Source: a virus. Taken from it: a DNA stretch of 20,454 bases. Positions 7,785 through 16,188 of this stretch are shown here, one piece after another. Each line of letters begins with the position of its first letter. Positions within the stretch are counted from its first letter, which is position 1. The position numbers and the translations under genes were made by a program. Under the pieces are notes generated by a model that had not been told where the DNA came from, did no database searches, and was given only the letters and a program-made list of their open reading frames with translations. The stretch covers positions 1 through 20,454 of IMG/VR virus record IMGVR_UViG_3300042331_000138. The stretch is one strand, 5' to 3'.

Positions 7785-9238
7785 TGTCCTACTTTGTGCT
7801 CGAGAACTTCTCCAGCGGCCTGGATCTTCGCAGGCCCACCCTGGTGGCGCCCCAGGGCACGCTCAGCGTCCTGAAGAACGCCCACGTCTCGGCCGGAGGC
7901 GACATCGAGAAGCGCTACGCCTTCGTGCCGGTCTTCAACACGCCGGGCACTTTCGGCCTGGCGGGCATCGGCGCCCAGCTTTATGTTTTCAAGCAGGCCG
8001 CGCCGCTTGACGCCCCGGCGGCCGATCCGCTCGTGCAGGCGGCGAACAGGGCGTTCCCGCCGGTTACGGTTAGCACGATCAGCCTGCCCATGCCGGCCGG
8101 GAAGACGGCCGAAGCCCTGGTGGATTGGGATCTGTTCAACGGTCAGATCTATTCCGTCATCAGGGCCACGGACGGCACCTTGCACCATTTCTATGGCACC
8201 ACCTACGTGGCCGACGTGGCCAAGATGTATGACCCGGTGCCCAACAACGTGAAAACTTTCAAGGGCAAGGTGTACGGCATCGCCAAGAACAAGGTGGTCT
8301 TCTCGGCGATCGACAACCCGCTGATCTGGGATCCAGCCGACACCAACGGGCTGGGTCAGGGTTTCATCGACACGGCCTCGACTAACGGCACCGGCGATGC
8401 CTTGACGGGTATCGAGGTCTACTATGATCAGCTGGCCATCTCCTCGCGTTACGCCACGCAGATCTGGGAGGTCGACGCGGATCCGAAGAACAACAACCTC
8501 CGCCAGACGCTCCGCGGCGCTGGCACGGTGGCCCCGCCCTCTATGTTGGGCTTCGGGTCGGGTGACGTTCTGTACCTGCATGATTCAGGGATCCGCTCCC
8601 TGCGCGCCAAGGACAGCTCCAACGCCGCGGCCGTGTCCGATATTGGTTCGCCGATAGATCCGGTCATCCAGCGGATCATCAAGACGGCGGCGGATACCGC
8701 GTACGTCACCCGGGCCTTTTCGCTCATTGAGCCGAACACTGGGCGGTTCTGGATGGCCTTCCGCGACCGGATCTTCATCCTGTCGTATTACCCTGGTCCC
8801 AAGGTGACGGCTTGGAGCGAGTACGATCCCGGCTTCCTCATCGACGCCGGCGTGGTAGCCAATTCCCAGGTCGCGCTCCGCTCAGGCGACAACATCTACC
8901 TCTACGGGGGCGCCACCGGGGAAGAGTACGACAGCAGCGAAGTCTCCGTCGACATCCCCTACTTGTCGGTGTCCCGGCCGGCCACGAAGAAGGCTTTCAC
9001 CGGCATCGACTTGGCCGCCTGGGGCCTCTGGACGGTGTGGGCGTCCTACGACCCCAATCGGCCCGACGCCATGGACGTCTCCGCCACGATCTCCGAACCC
9101 ACCCTTGGACAAGTAGATAGCGTCGGCCTCCAGGGCGTGTCCACGCACATCTCCCTCTCCCTGCGCAATAAGGCCCCCGGGCCGGCCAAATTGAGCGCGG
9201 TGGCCGTACATTACCACAGCGATGACAAGGCAGACTGA
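7784..9238 (+). CDS. Tail nozzle / tail-hub-like protein (putative)
   Basis: The N-terminus has the usual opening of podovirus nozzle or stabilisation proteins: an F-x-x-G-L-D-x-R patch, then a segment of the type G-x-x-x-L-x-N-A-H-V and G-x-I-E-K-R-Y (residues about 8-50). The rest is beta-rich with repeated strands and Trp/Tyr residues (ALVDWDLFNGQIYSVI, LIWDPAD, QIWEVDADP, NIYLYGGATG), which suits a beta-propeller-type tail tube end as in T7 gp12 or P22 gp10. Length 484 residues is in keeping. ATG 7784 overlaps the adaptor stop (ATGA) and is preferred to the ATG at 7715, which lies inside the adaptor gene. The stop overlaps the next start (TGATG). Assignment rests on position and pattern. 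Confidence 0.65.
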   Translation: MSYFVLENFSSGLDLRRPTLVAPQGTLSVLKNAHVSAGGDIEKRYAFVPVFNTPGTFGLAGIGAQLYVFKQAAPLDAPAADPLVQAANRAFPPVTVSTISLPMPAGKTAEALVDWDLFNGQIYSVIRATDGTLHHFYGTTYVADVAKMYDPVPNNVKTFKGKVYGIAKNKVVFSAIDNPLIWDPADTNGLGQGFIDTASTNGTGDALTGIEVYYDQLAISSRYATQIWEVDADPKNNNLRQTLRGAGTVAPPSMLGFGSGDVLYLHDSGIRSLRAKDSSNAAAVSDIGSPIDPVIQRIIKTAADTAYVTRAFSLIEPNTGRFWMAFRDRIFILSYYPGPKVTAWSEYDPGFLIDAGVVANSQVALRSGDNIYLYGGATGEEYDSSEVSVDIPYLSVSRPATKKAFTGIDLAAWGLWTVWASYDPNRPDAMDVSATISEPTLGQVDSVGLQGVSTHISLSLRNKAPGPAKLSAVAVHYHSDDKAD

Positions 9239-9903
9239 TGGACAGGACGCCCAAAATCGTGCTAACCGATCGAGATCCGCCCGAACTGGCCTCGGCAGCC
9301 GCGTCTGAAGACATCAGCGCAGGCCAGATGACGGAAGCAGCCCACGACTTCAGCACCCTCCCAGCGACGGCCCTCCGCACGCCGCGCCACATGCCGTCCT
9401 TCGTGATCCGGCAGGCGGGACCGATGGACCTGGTGCCGTTGATGGTGCTCACGGAGGCATTCTTCGAAGAGAGCGGCTGGAAGAAATTTACCAGCTTCAA
9501 TGACGAGGGCATGAAGCTCCACTATGAGCATGTCCTCAACTCTCCGTACACGGAAACAGCTCAGTTCATATACGTCGTGGATACTCTCCCCATCCCTGAC
9601 GGAACTGGCGGTGAGACGCCCCAAGTCCCGGTAGGCTTCATCAAGTTCGGCGTACAAGTCTGCTCAACCGTGGATCCCGTGGGTGTTCTCGACGGCGTCT
9701 ATGTGCATCCTACCTTCAGGATGTCGGCCGCCGGCCGCCTTCTTTTTACTGCAGCCGAGAACCGGCTGCGCGCCCTGGGTGCGTGTGTGTTCTTCGCCAG
9801 CCCGGGCGCCAAGATGGGCGGCGTCGACCGCTCCATGGCAAACATGCTCACCAAGCTGGGCTACGACATTCCGGTCATCAATGGATGTAAGGTGCTTCGA
9901 TGA
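9238..9903 (+). CDS. GNAT-family N-acetyltransferase (putative)
   Basis: GNAT enzymes move an acetyl group from acetyl-CoA to an amine. After an N-terminal extension of about 50 residues that I cannot assign, FVIRQAGPMDLVPLMVL (55-71) is the usual GNAT beta1-alpha1 opening. VGFIKFGV (132-139) fits beta4. LDGVYVHPTFRMSAAGRLLF (151-170) is motif A, with a VHP-x-x-R-x-x-x-x-G arrangement resembling the acetyl-CoA binding loop (R161, G166). The C-terminal FFASPG ... LGYD follows. A GNAT gene inside the tail module recurs in short-tailed phages, but substrate and role are unknown; it could modify a virion or host protein. TGATG and ATGA overlaps on both sides place it firmly in the late operon. 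Its codon use seems a little less GC-rich than its neighbours. Confidence 0.75.
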   Translation: MDRTPKIVLTDRDPPELASAAASEDISAGQMTEAAHDFSTLPATALRTPRHMPSFVIRQAGPMDLVPLMVLTEAFFEESGWKKFTSFNDEGMKLHYEHVLNSPYTETAQFIYVVDTLPIPDGTGGETPQVPVGFIKFGVQVCSTVDPVGVLDGVYVHPTFRMSAAGRLLFTAAENRLRALGACVFFASPGAKMGGVDRSMANMLTKLGYDIPVINGCKVLR

Positions 9904-10541
9904 GTGGCGGCGGAAAAGGTGGCGCGGATAACTCAGCCAAGAAGATGCTCAAGTTCGAAAAGGAGCAGATTGCCAAGGCCGAAAAGAAGGAAGCTGAACG
10001 CCAGGCGCGCCTGGCCTCCGGCAAGAAGGGCGTCGATGCGGAGTTCGGCAAGATTGGCGATCCCTTCTACAAGACATATCAGGATAATTATTTGAATTAT
10101 TACATGCCGCAGGTGGGCGAGCAGTACAACGAAGCCAAGGATGAAACCAACTACGGCTACGCCCGCGCCGGCACGCTGAACTCCTCGATGTCGGCGAAGT
10201 CCCTGGCGGATCTCTACAAGAAGAAGCTCGACCAGGACGCCATGGTGCGCTCGCAGGCGGATGCCGCCACGGGTCAGCTGCGCGGCAACGTGCTCGAGGC
10301 CAAGAACAGCGCCATCAACCAGCTCTACGCAACCGAAGACCCGACGATGGCCACGAACCTGGCCACCAACTCCGTGAAGAACCTCCAGGGCCAGCAGCCC
10401 AAGTACGACCCCCTGGGCGAGCTCTTCAACACGGCGGCCGTGGGTGCGGCGGGCTTCATCAACGCAAACTCGCAGCGTGCGTCGTCTGGCGGCTATTACG
10501 GCTCGCCGGGCTCGAGCAGCCGCAATTATTCGGTGGGTTAG
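9900..10541 (+). CDS. Putative internal virion protein
   Basis: A 213-residue protein of the kind found at the head of the ejection module. It has a Gly-rich beginning, a long charged helix (KKMLKFEKEQIAKAEKKEAE, 14-33), then a Tyr-rich motif FYKTYQDNYLNYYMPQ (56-71), followed by an Ala/Gln/Asn-rich helical body and a disordered Ser/Gly/Tyr tail. The F-Y-x-x-Y-x-x-x-Y-L-N-Y-Y-x-P-Q motif resembles motifs in podovirus tail and ejection proteins, but I cannot name the family. ATG 9900 overlaps the GNAT stop (ATGA). The Tyr-rich motif is encoded by an unusually AT-rich patch (10084-10102). The C-terminal stretch has some similarity in composition to the Gly-rich proteins downstream. Function inferred from place only. 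Confidence 0.7.
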   Translation: MSGGGKGGADNSAKKMLKFEKEQIAKAEKKEAERQARLASGKKGVDAEFGKIGDPFYKTYQDNYLNYYMPQVGEQYNEAKDETNYGYARAGTLNSSMSAKSLADLYKKKLDQDAMVRSQADAATGQLRGNVLEAKNSAINQLYATEDPTMATNLATNSVKNLQGQQPKYDPLGELFNTAAVGAAGFINANSQRASSGGYYGSPGSSSRNYSVG

Positions 10542-10544
10542 ACC

Positions 10545-11213
10545 ATGGTCGCCGCAGCACCTCTTATCGGCCTCGCGCTCACCGCTGGTGGCGCCGCCAT
10601 GCAGTATTCGGCCGCCTCGGCCGCGAACAAGGCCCAGCAGCGCGCCACTCAGCAGTGGATGCAATACCAGAAGCAGAAGGGCCGCGTGCAGAACGCGAAG
10701 GATGAGGCCAACCGGGCGAAGGCCGAGGCCGCACAGCGGGCCACGGCCAAGACGCTGGGCCAGAGCGGCGAGGCCGTGGACGCGGAGACGCAGCGCCTGG
10801 CCATGGACCTCAACGCCGACAACACGATGGCCGCGGCGCCCGAGGCGACGGTTAACGACCAGCTCCTGGCTGGCCAGGAGAACGATTCGAGCTTCAAGAA
10901 CTACGCCGCCCGCCGCCTCAACGAGGCGGCCCAGGAGGCCCGTGCGAGGACGAAGGCCCTGGCTGGCATGCAGGCCGCCACGGGCTCGCAGTATGGCTTC
11001 CAGAACCGCACCGGCCAGGCCCTGGCCGAGGGCAACCAGATGATCGATCTTTACAACAACTACCGGAAGGGCGACCTCGCCACCTACGGCCTGGTCAAGG
11101 GCATCCAGCCGCTGCAGGTGGGCGCACCCTCGAGCATCGGCAGCTCGCTCGCCGAGCTGGGCGGATCAATGATGAGCATGGGCGGGGGCGGTGGCCTCTC
11201 TGGAATGTTCTAG
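10545..11213 (+). CDS. Putative ejection protein (T7 gp14-like architecture)
   Basis: The 222-residue product opens with a small-residue hydrophobic stretch (VAAAPLIGLALTAGGAAMQY, 2-21) that could insert into a membrane, followed by a long Ala/Gln/Lys/Arg coiled-coil region (about 25-75) and a helical, Ala-rich central part. The end is Gly/Met-rich: SMGGGGGLSGMF. This layout matches gp14 of T7 and similar ejection proteins, which leave the head and help form the DNA channel through the host envelope. Similarity is architectural, not shown by sequence motifs. It begins 3 bases after the previous stop. Its own stop TAG is fused to the next ribosome-binding site, TTCTAGGAGACAC. Confidence 0.6.
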   Translation: MVAAAPLIGLALTAGGAAMQYSAASAANKAQQRATQQWMQYQKQKGRVQNAKDEANRAKAEAAQRATAKTLGQSGEAVDAETQRLAMDLNADNTMAAAPEATVNDQLLAGQENDSSFKNYAARRLNEAAQEARARTKALAGMQAATGSQYGFQNRTGQALAEGNQMIDLYNNYRKGDLATYGLVKGIQPLQVGAPSSIGSSLAELGGSMMSMGGGGGLSGMF

Positions 11214-11220
11214 GAGACAC
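11208..11220 (+). promoter_or_regulatory. Stop codon fused to RBS: TTCTAGGAGACAC (copy 1)
   Basis: The stop codon TAG (11211-11213) is also the first part of the AGGAG ribosome-binding site of the next gene (ATG 11223). The same 13 bases occur at 16806-16818 in the same context. This suggests stop-coupled re-initiation. Confidence 0.6.
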
Positions 11221-11222
11221 AC

Positions 11223-12539
11223 ATGGCACGCGTCGTTCCCAGCTCAATCTCCCCCGGCATCAGCGCCCTGGCTGATGCGATCGCCGGCTATGGCGCCAAC
11301 AAGGCGGCAGCCAACATGCGCCAGGCGCAGATGGAGAATATGTGGCGCGACGATGAGCGCGCACAGCAGCAACTCGCCATTCAGCAGGGCCAGGCAGACC
11401 TGGCGCAGAAGCGCTTCGAGTGGGAGCAGTTCAACCACAAGCTCACCGAAGGCCGTGCGGCCGAGAAGTTCCCCCTGGAGATGGAAGGCCTTGACCTGGG
11501 CAACCAGAAGGCCGGCGTGGACTTGGCAACAGCCCGGACCGCGAAGGAGCTCGAGGACACCCGCATCTCGTCGCTGTTCCCGACTGCGAACACTCTCACC
11601 GATGCTGTGGTGAGCAACGTCGAGCGGAAGATGCCGGAGTTCGACATCGGCGCCCTCCTGAAGCAGGGAGGCTCAGGCCTGCCGCCTGTGTCTAACGGCG
11701 CGGCGGAGTACGACACCGGCATGGACTACGGTGGTTACGGCGGCACGGCCGGCATGGAAGACATCCAGGGCCGCCTCGACATGCGCGACCAGGTGGGGCA
11801 GCTGGCCTACAACGAGGTGCTGTCGAACAAGGATCTCGACGCGGCGAAGTGGATTGACGACCATACGAAAACCTTCAGCGCGGGCGCCGGTGTGCCTGGT
11901 GGTGGGGAGGCCCTGATCAAGGATCCCTTCAGCATCACGAAGGAGATGAACAACGATAAGCAGTACCAGGCCGCCCAGGTGGGTATCGCCACGCTCAACT
12001 CGATGTATGATTCCTTCACGGATCCGAGCGCCATCAGCGATTACGACTTCATCAATGGTGTGGCCAAGATCCTCGATCCGACGTCCGTCGTGCGCACGCA
12101 GGAAGGCGACCAGGTGGTGGCAACGCAGGCCATGCCTTCCATGGTCGCCGGCCGGCTTAACCAGCTCCTCCAGGGCGAAGCCGTCCTGGACATGAAGACC
12201 CGCGCGGACCTCTACCGCCTGGCCGAACGCCGCGTGCGCGAGCTGCAGACGCAAGGGGAAGATAAGCGCGCCTTCTACGGGAACATCGCCACGCAGAACG
12301 GCTACGACCCAGCGGACTATGTTCCCGAGCTTCCAGCGGGGCCCAAGGGCTCGATCGGGTACATGCAGGACCAGCCGCCGGAGCCATCGTGGCTGCAAAG
12401 GGCGCTACAAAGCCAGCCCAGCTACCCGACGCCGACGCCCGACGCGATTGCCGAGCTTCGCGCTGACCCCAGCGCGGCGGCTGAGTTCGACCACACCTTC
12501 GGCCCCGGCGCTGCGGCGCGAGTTCTGGGGGCGCAGTGA
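11223..12539 (+). CDS. Putative internal virion / ejection protein with conserved C-terminal motif
   Basis: The 438-residue protein has a helical N-terminal region (about 10-110) rich in Gln, Ala, Glu and Arg with likely coiled coil (EAF-free QMENMWRDDERAQQQ...). The middle is helical with acidic patches and a Gly-Tyr-rich hinge (MDYGGYGGTAG, about 167-177). The C-terminus has the pattern A-I-x-E-L-R-x-D-P-x-x-A-x-x-F-D-x-x-F-G-x-G-A-A-x-x-V-L-G (about 407-436), a motif I recognise from the ends of many phage virion proteins; its role is unknown. There is no transmembrane segment. It lies between a T7 gp14-like protein and the large ejection-type proteins, so an ejection role is plausible. 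It starts at ATG 11223 with AGGAG 6 bases upstream. The stop overlaps the next start (TGATG). Confidence 0.65.
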   Translation: MARVVPSSISPGISALADAIAGYGANKAAANMRQAQMENMWRDDERAQQQLAIQQGQADLAQKRFEWEQFNHKLTEGRAAEKFPLEMEGLDLGNQKAGVDLATARTAKELEDTRISSLFPTANTLTDAVVSNVERKMPEFDIGALLKQGGSGLPPVSNGAAEYDTGMDYGGYGGTAGMEDIQGRLDMRDQVGQLAYNEVLSNKDLDAAKWIDDHTKTFSAGAGVPGGGEALIKDPFSITKEMNNDKQYQAAQVGIATLNSMYDSFTDPSAISDYDFINGVAKILDPTSVVRTQEGDQVVATQAMPSMVAGRLNQLLQGEAVLDMKTRADLYRLAERRVRELQTQGEDKRAFYGNIATQNGYDPADYVPELPAGPKGSIGYMQDQPPEPSWLQRALQSQPSYPTPTPDAIAELRADPSAAAEFDHTFGPGAAARVLGAQ

Positions 12540-14467
12540 TGGCAAGCCGCTTTGACAGATACGTGACCCCGCCGGCCGCGCAGCCGGCGAGCAGGTTCGA
12601 TAAGTATGCGCCCCCGGCTGCGCAGCCCTCGGCGCCAGGGCTGTCCTGGGGCGATGTGCCAGGGCAGGCTCTGTATAACGCCCCGGCAAGTGCCGGGCGG
12701 TTCGTCGGTGACATCTACACCGCCGTCACCAACCCGATCGACACGGCCGACAGCATGCTCGACCTGGCGGCCGGCGGCATCTCCAACGGCATCGAGTACG
12801 CCACCGGCCAGGACTTCTTCCCGGAGAACAAGGCCACCCAGACGGCCGATGCCGTTGGGCAGTTCTACAGCGACCGCTACGGCTCCTGGGATGGCGTGAA
12901 GAATGCTCTCGCCACGGATCCCGTGGGCGTGCTGTCGGACGCTTCTCTGCCGCTCACCGGCATGGGCGGCCTCGCCGCCAGGGCGCCTGGCATGATCGGC
13001 CGGGCCGGCCGCGTTGCGGCTACCGTGGGCAACGCGATCGACCCCGCGGTGGGGATGGTGAAGGCCGGCCAGGGCGTGGTGCGCGGAGCAGGGAACGTGG
13101 CCAACGCCGCGAGCGCCTGGAAGTCTACGCCGCACAACCTCGCCCTGACACAGGTCGGTGAGCTGGGCGACCAGGCCTTCGGGCCCTACAACGCCATGGG
13201 CATGAACCGCGAGATGGCCCAGCTGGGCCCGGAAGCCGTGCGCGCCGACGTCCTGGGCGAGAGGGGCTATGCGACCGCCCGCCAGGCGGCGAACCTCAAC
13301 CCCGACGCCCGGCAGGCTATTCAGACCTTCGGCAACGAGCGCCAGGGGCAGCAGAACGTGCGCCTGGCGCGCGACGTGCAGCGAGCCGGCGGCCTGCCCC
13401 CGGGCTCGAGGGAGCCGATCGGTGACATGCGCGCCGCCGCTGACCGCGCTTCGCGGCCGGCGATCGACCAGGCATACAACCAGGCCCGCACCATGGGCGC
13501 CGAGATCCCCTTCTCGGCCTTTGACGACATCATGAGCCACCCGGCCGCGGCCGACGTGTTTGAGCGCGCCCGGCAGAATGTCACCTACCGCGAGCGCCTC
13601 GGCGAGCAGGGCGGCAACCTGGCTGTCCTCGACGAGGCCAAGCGCCTCCTCCAGGCGCATGCCGCTAACTTCACCGACTCGAACCGCGGCATCTACGGGC
13701 GCCTGGCGGATGATCTGCGCACGCGCACCGACCAGCTGCTCATGGGCCCGGAATATGCCGACGCCCGGCGCCTGCGCCAGGATGCCTACGCGGCCGACGA
13801 GGCCTTCACGACAGGCGAGGATCTCGGCCAGCGCAGCCCGCCGATCGACGCGACGGCGCGCGGCGCAGCGGTGGCGCCGCAGCACGCCCCGAACATGGCG
13901 GCGGCCTACGCGCAGACGAAGTCCCACCACCTGCTGAACAACAACGACACGGCCGGCGCCCTGACCGAGTTCAACACGGACATGGGCCGCGAGGCCTACA
14001 ACGCCGCCCTGGGGCTCACAGGCGGCCAGCAGTTCGGCCAGGCAGTCGCCCGCGAGGGCACCTACCGGCGCCTGCTGAACGCCATGGGAAACTCCACCAC
14101 GGCGCGCCAGCTCATCGAGGCCGGCGCCCTGGGCAAGGGTGTGGGCCTTGGCTCCCTGATCGCAGGCTTTGACCCCCTGACAGCGGTCACCCTGGGCGGT
14201 GCCAGCTACCTGGGCCGCAAGTTCCTCGGCAATAAACTCGACAACATGGTGGATGGTCGCCGAATGGCTGCGGCTCCGATCGTCGCCCAGAACATGGTAA
14301 GCCGCGAGGCCTTGCCGTCGTTTGAAGCTATCCCACCCTCGCGCACCGGGCAGTTCGCCGATCGAGTGAACAGCTATGACCCCACCGTGGCGGCCAAGGC
14401 GCTATGGGGCGCCCGCCAGGGCGGCATCGTTAACGACATCGCAAGCCAATTCGGAGGGCCTCGCTGA
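12539..14467 (+). CDS. Putative large ejection / internal virion protein
   Basis: This 642-residue protein begins with a direct peptide repeat: SRFDRYVTPPAAQP then SRFDKYAPPAAQP (residues 3-29). It goes on with a segment of the type ALYNAPASAGRFVGDIYTAV then NPIDTADSMLDLAAGG (about 42-78), which recurs in phage ejection-type proteins. A helical region of the type IDQAYNQAR ... DEAKRLL ... YADARRL (about 305-410) has the same flavour. A small-residue hydrophobic segment lies at about 529-563. It probably leaves the capsid with the DNA. The start is ATG 12539 in TGATG; GTG 12536 is an alternative. No enzyme motif was seen. A long antisense open frame inside it is a by-product of GC-rich codons. 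The label is architectural and positional. Confidence 0.65.
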   Translation: MASRFDRYVTPPAAQPASRFDKYAPPAAQPSAPGLSWGDVPGQALYNAPASAGRFVGDIYTAVTNPIDTADSMLDLAAGGISNGIEYATGQDFFPENKATQTADAVGQFYSDRYGSWDGVKNALATDPVGVLSDASLPLTGMGGLAARAPGMIGRAGRVAATVGNAIDPAVGMVKAGQGVVRGAGNVANAASAWKSTPHNLALTQVGELGDQAFGPYNAMGMNREMAQLGPEAVRADVLGERGYATARQAANLNPDARQAIQTFGNERQGQQNVRLARDVQRAGGLPPGSREPIGDMRAAADRASRPAIDQAYNQARTMGAEIPFSAFDDIMSHPAAADVFERARQNVTYRERLGEQGGNLAVLDEAKRLLQAHAANFTDSNRGIYGRLADDLRTRTDQLLMGPEYADARRLRQDAYAADEAFTTGEDLGQRSPPIDATARGAAVAPQHAPNMAAAYAQTKSHHLLNNNDTAGALTEFNTDMGREAYNAALGLTGGQQFGQAVAREGTYRRLLNAMGNSTTARQLIEAGALGKGVGLGSLIAGFDPLTAVTLGGASYLGRKFLGNKLDNMVDGRRMAAAPIVAQNMVSREALPSFEAIPPSRTGQFADRVNSYDPTVAAKALWGARQGGIVNDIASQFGGPR

Positions 14468-16188
14468 TGGCCGCACCCCGCCCTGAGAGCATTGCCGACC
14501 AGGTTGTCGCCAAGAAGAAAAAGCGCCTGACGGCGGACGAGCCGCGCGTGCCCACGGGTGGCGGCATCAACACCAACTATGGCCCCCAGCAGCCCGATGG
14601 GCGCATCTGGCAGGAGAAGCTGCGCGATGGCGGCAACTCGGCGATCAACTACGCCCTGGGCCCGCACGCTCAGTCCCTGATGGACCTGTCCCAGTTCAGT
14701 GACGCGGCCGACATGCAGGACGCGGCGGCGAACAACCTCGAGCTCAGCAACGCGGCGAAAGACGGCCGGTGGTGGGACGCGGCGAAAGCCGCGCCCTGGG
14801 CCATCGGCTCGAGTGCCATGGCGCTGATCCCGGGGGCCTCTATCGGCCCCCTGGACAACATGGCGAAGGGCACGACGTCGCTTGCCGACGAGACAGCAAA
14901 ATCGACGAAGCGGCCGGCCAAGGTCAGGCCCCCAGGCGCCCCGATCAACCCACGCGTCAAGATCGGCCACAACATGCCGCCCCCGGATCTCAACCTCGAG
15001 AACACGCTCCAGGCGCGCGCCGATCAGATGAACCTGCCGCCCAACCAGCGCATCCAGCCGGATCCGAATCGTCGTCGCGTCCTCGACACCAACTACCAGC
15101 AACAGGCCCCGGTGGGCCCCCGGACCGACCTGGCCGCCAACTATCCGCGGAACCCGAACCCCAACGCCCAGCTGCCGAAGGGCGATCGCGGCCGCGTCCT
15201 GGTCGACCGCAAGACCGAGATCGCCGCCCGCCTGGCGGAGAAGATCAAGGCCCGCGGCCTGATCGGCACGGACGTCCAATACTTCTACAGCTCCGATGGC
15301 CCCATCTACCGGGCGGCCATGAAAGCCGGCCTGTCGCACGACGAGGCCGTGCAGTATCTCAACGACTTCGCGCAGCACTATGCCGCGACGAGCCCGCGCA
15401 CTGACACCACCCAGAACCTCCGCAACGCCACGCTCTCGATGGCCAAGCAGGCCGCCAACATCCCACACCGCCAGGTGATGGGGCCCGGCACCGAGACGAA
15501 GGGCGTGAAGGGCATCTCGGAGAAGGGCTATCCGATGATGACCGGCAAGGGCGGCATCCACGGCGGCCTGCTCGATTCAGTGATCAGCGGCGAGGGCATC
15601 AACAACCTCACCAACCCGAAGCCGTCGACCTTCGGCGGCAACATGAGCGGCAACCTCTCGGGCGTCACGGCTGACACGCACGCCATCCGCGGCGTGCTGA
15701 TGGCCCTCAACGAGATCGACCCCGGATCCGTGCCCGATTCCTGGCTGATCCCGGAACACATCCCGGCCTACCGGGCCGACCACACCAAGCTCAACCCGAG
15801 CATGATCAACGACACCCTGGCCAGCCAGATGATCGGCCCCAGGGGCGCGACGACGAGCGCGCAGACCGAATACCCGGTGATCGCCGACATCTGGCATGAG
15901 GTCGCTAGAGTTCTCGGTGTCGAGCCCGCGGAAGCGCAGGCCCTGGGCTGGTTCAGCCTGGGCGACGAGACGAACCTGGGCAGCCAGCTCGCCACGGTGG
16001 GCGAGCTCATGGATCAGCGCATCAACGTGACTTCCCAGGCGATGCAGAACAGCCCCGAGGACGTGGCGCGCGCTCTCTTCCGCCGGCAGATCCCGCTGAT
16101 GGGTGTGGCTGGTGCGGGCGGGGCCATGGGCCTGGGGGCGATGTCCAACTCCGACCAGCAGCAAGAGCCGAGAAGGGATGTGTACTGA
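14467..16188 (+). CDS. Ejection-type virion protein with embedded enzyme-like domain (DUF7178-like pattern)
   Basis: A 573-residue protein with a polar N-terminal half (1-245) that includes Pro/Asn-rich linkers and a hydrophobic patch (about 109-127). The region 265-510 looks like a folded domain: FYSSDGP (273-278), YAATSPRTDTTQNLRNA (305-321), KPSTFGGNMSG (385-395), TADTHAIRG (401-409), EYPVIADIWHEVARVLGV (468-485) and QALGWFSLGD (491-500). The order S-P...N, K-x-x-x-F-x-x-N-x-x-G, T-x-D-x-H-x-x-R, Y...A-x-x-x-G-x-x-P-x-x-x-Q-A-x-x-W is one I associate with a family of phage-encoded unknowns (DUF7178-like); the match is from memory. A hydrophobic Gly/Ala-rich segment lies near the C-terminus (541-559). 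It starts in TGATG with GGAGGG 8 bases upstream. A catalytic role is plausible but unproven. Confidence 0.65.
   Translation: MAAPRPESIADQVVAKKKKRLTADEPRVPTGGGINTNYGPQQPDGRIWQEKLRDGGNSAINYALGPHAQSLMDLSQFSDAADMQDAAANNLELSNAAKDGRWWDAAKAAPWAIGSSAMALIPGASIGPLDNMAKGTTSLADETAKSTKRPAKVRPPGAPINPRVKIGHNMPPPDLNLENTLQARADQMNLPPNQRIQPDPNRRRVLDTNYQQQAPVGPRTDLAANYPRNPNPNAQLPKGDRGRVLVDRKTEIAARLAEKIKARGLIGTDVQYFYSSDGPIYRAAMKAGLSHDEAVQYLNDFAQHYAATSPRTDTTQNLRNATLSMAKQAANIPHRQVMGPGTETKGVKGISEKGYPMMTGKGGIHGGLLDSVISGEGINNLTNPKPSTFGGNMSGNLSGVTADTHAIRGVLMALNEIDPGSVPDSWLIPEHIPAYRADHTKLNPSMINDTLASQMIGPRGATTSAQTEYPVIADIWHEVARVLGVEPAEAQALGWFSLGDETNLGSQLATVGELMDQRINVTSQAMQNSPEDVARALFRRQIPLMGVAGAGGAMGLGAMSNSDQQQEPRRDVY

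Noticed and set aside
12422-13930. Long minus-strand open frame (502 codons) opposite the large ejection-type protein
   Set aside because: Shadow of GC-rich codons; Arg/Val/Gly/His-rich composition typical of antisense translation.
14374-15561. Long minus-strand open frame (395 codons) opposite the 573-aa protein
   Set aside because: Same reasoning: antisense shadow without supporting motifs.
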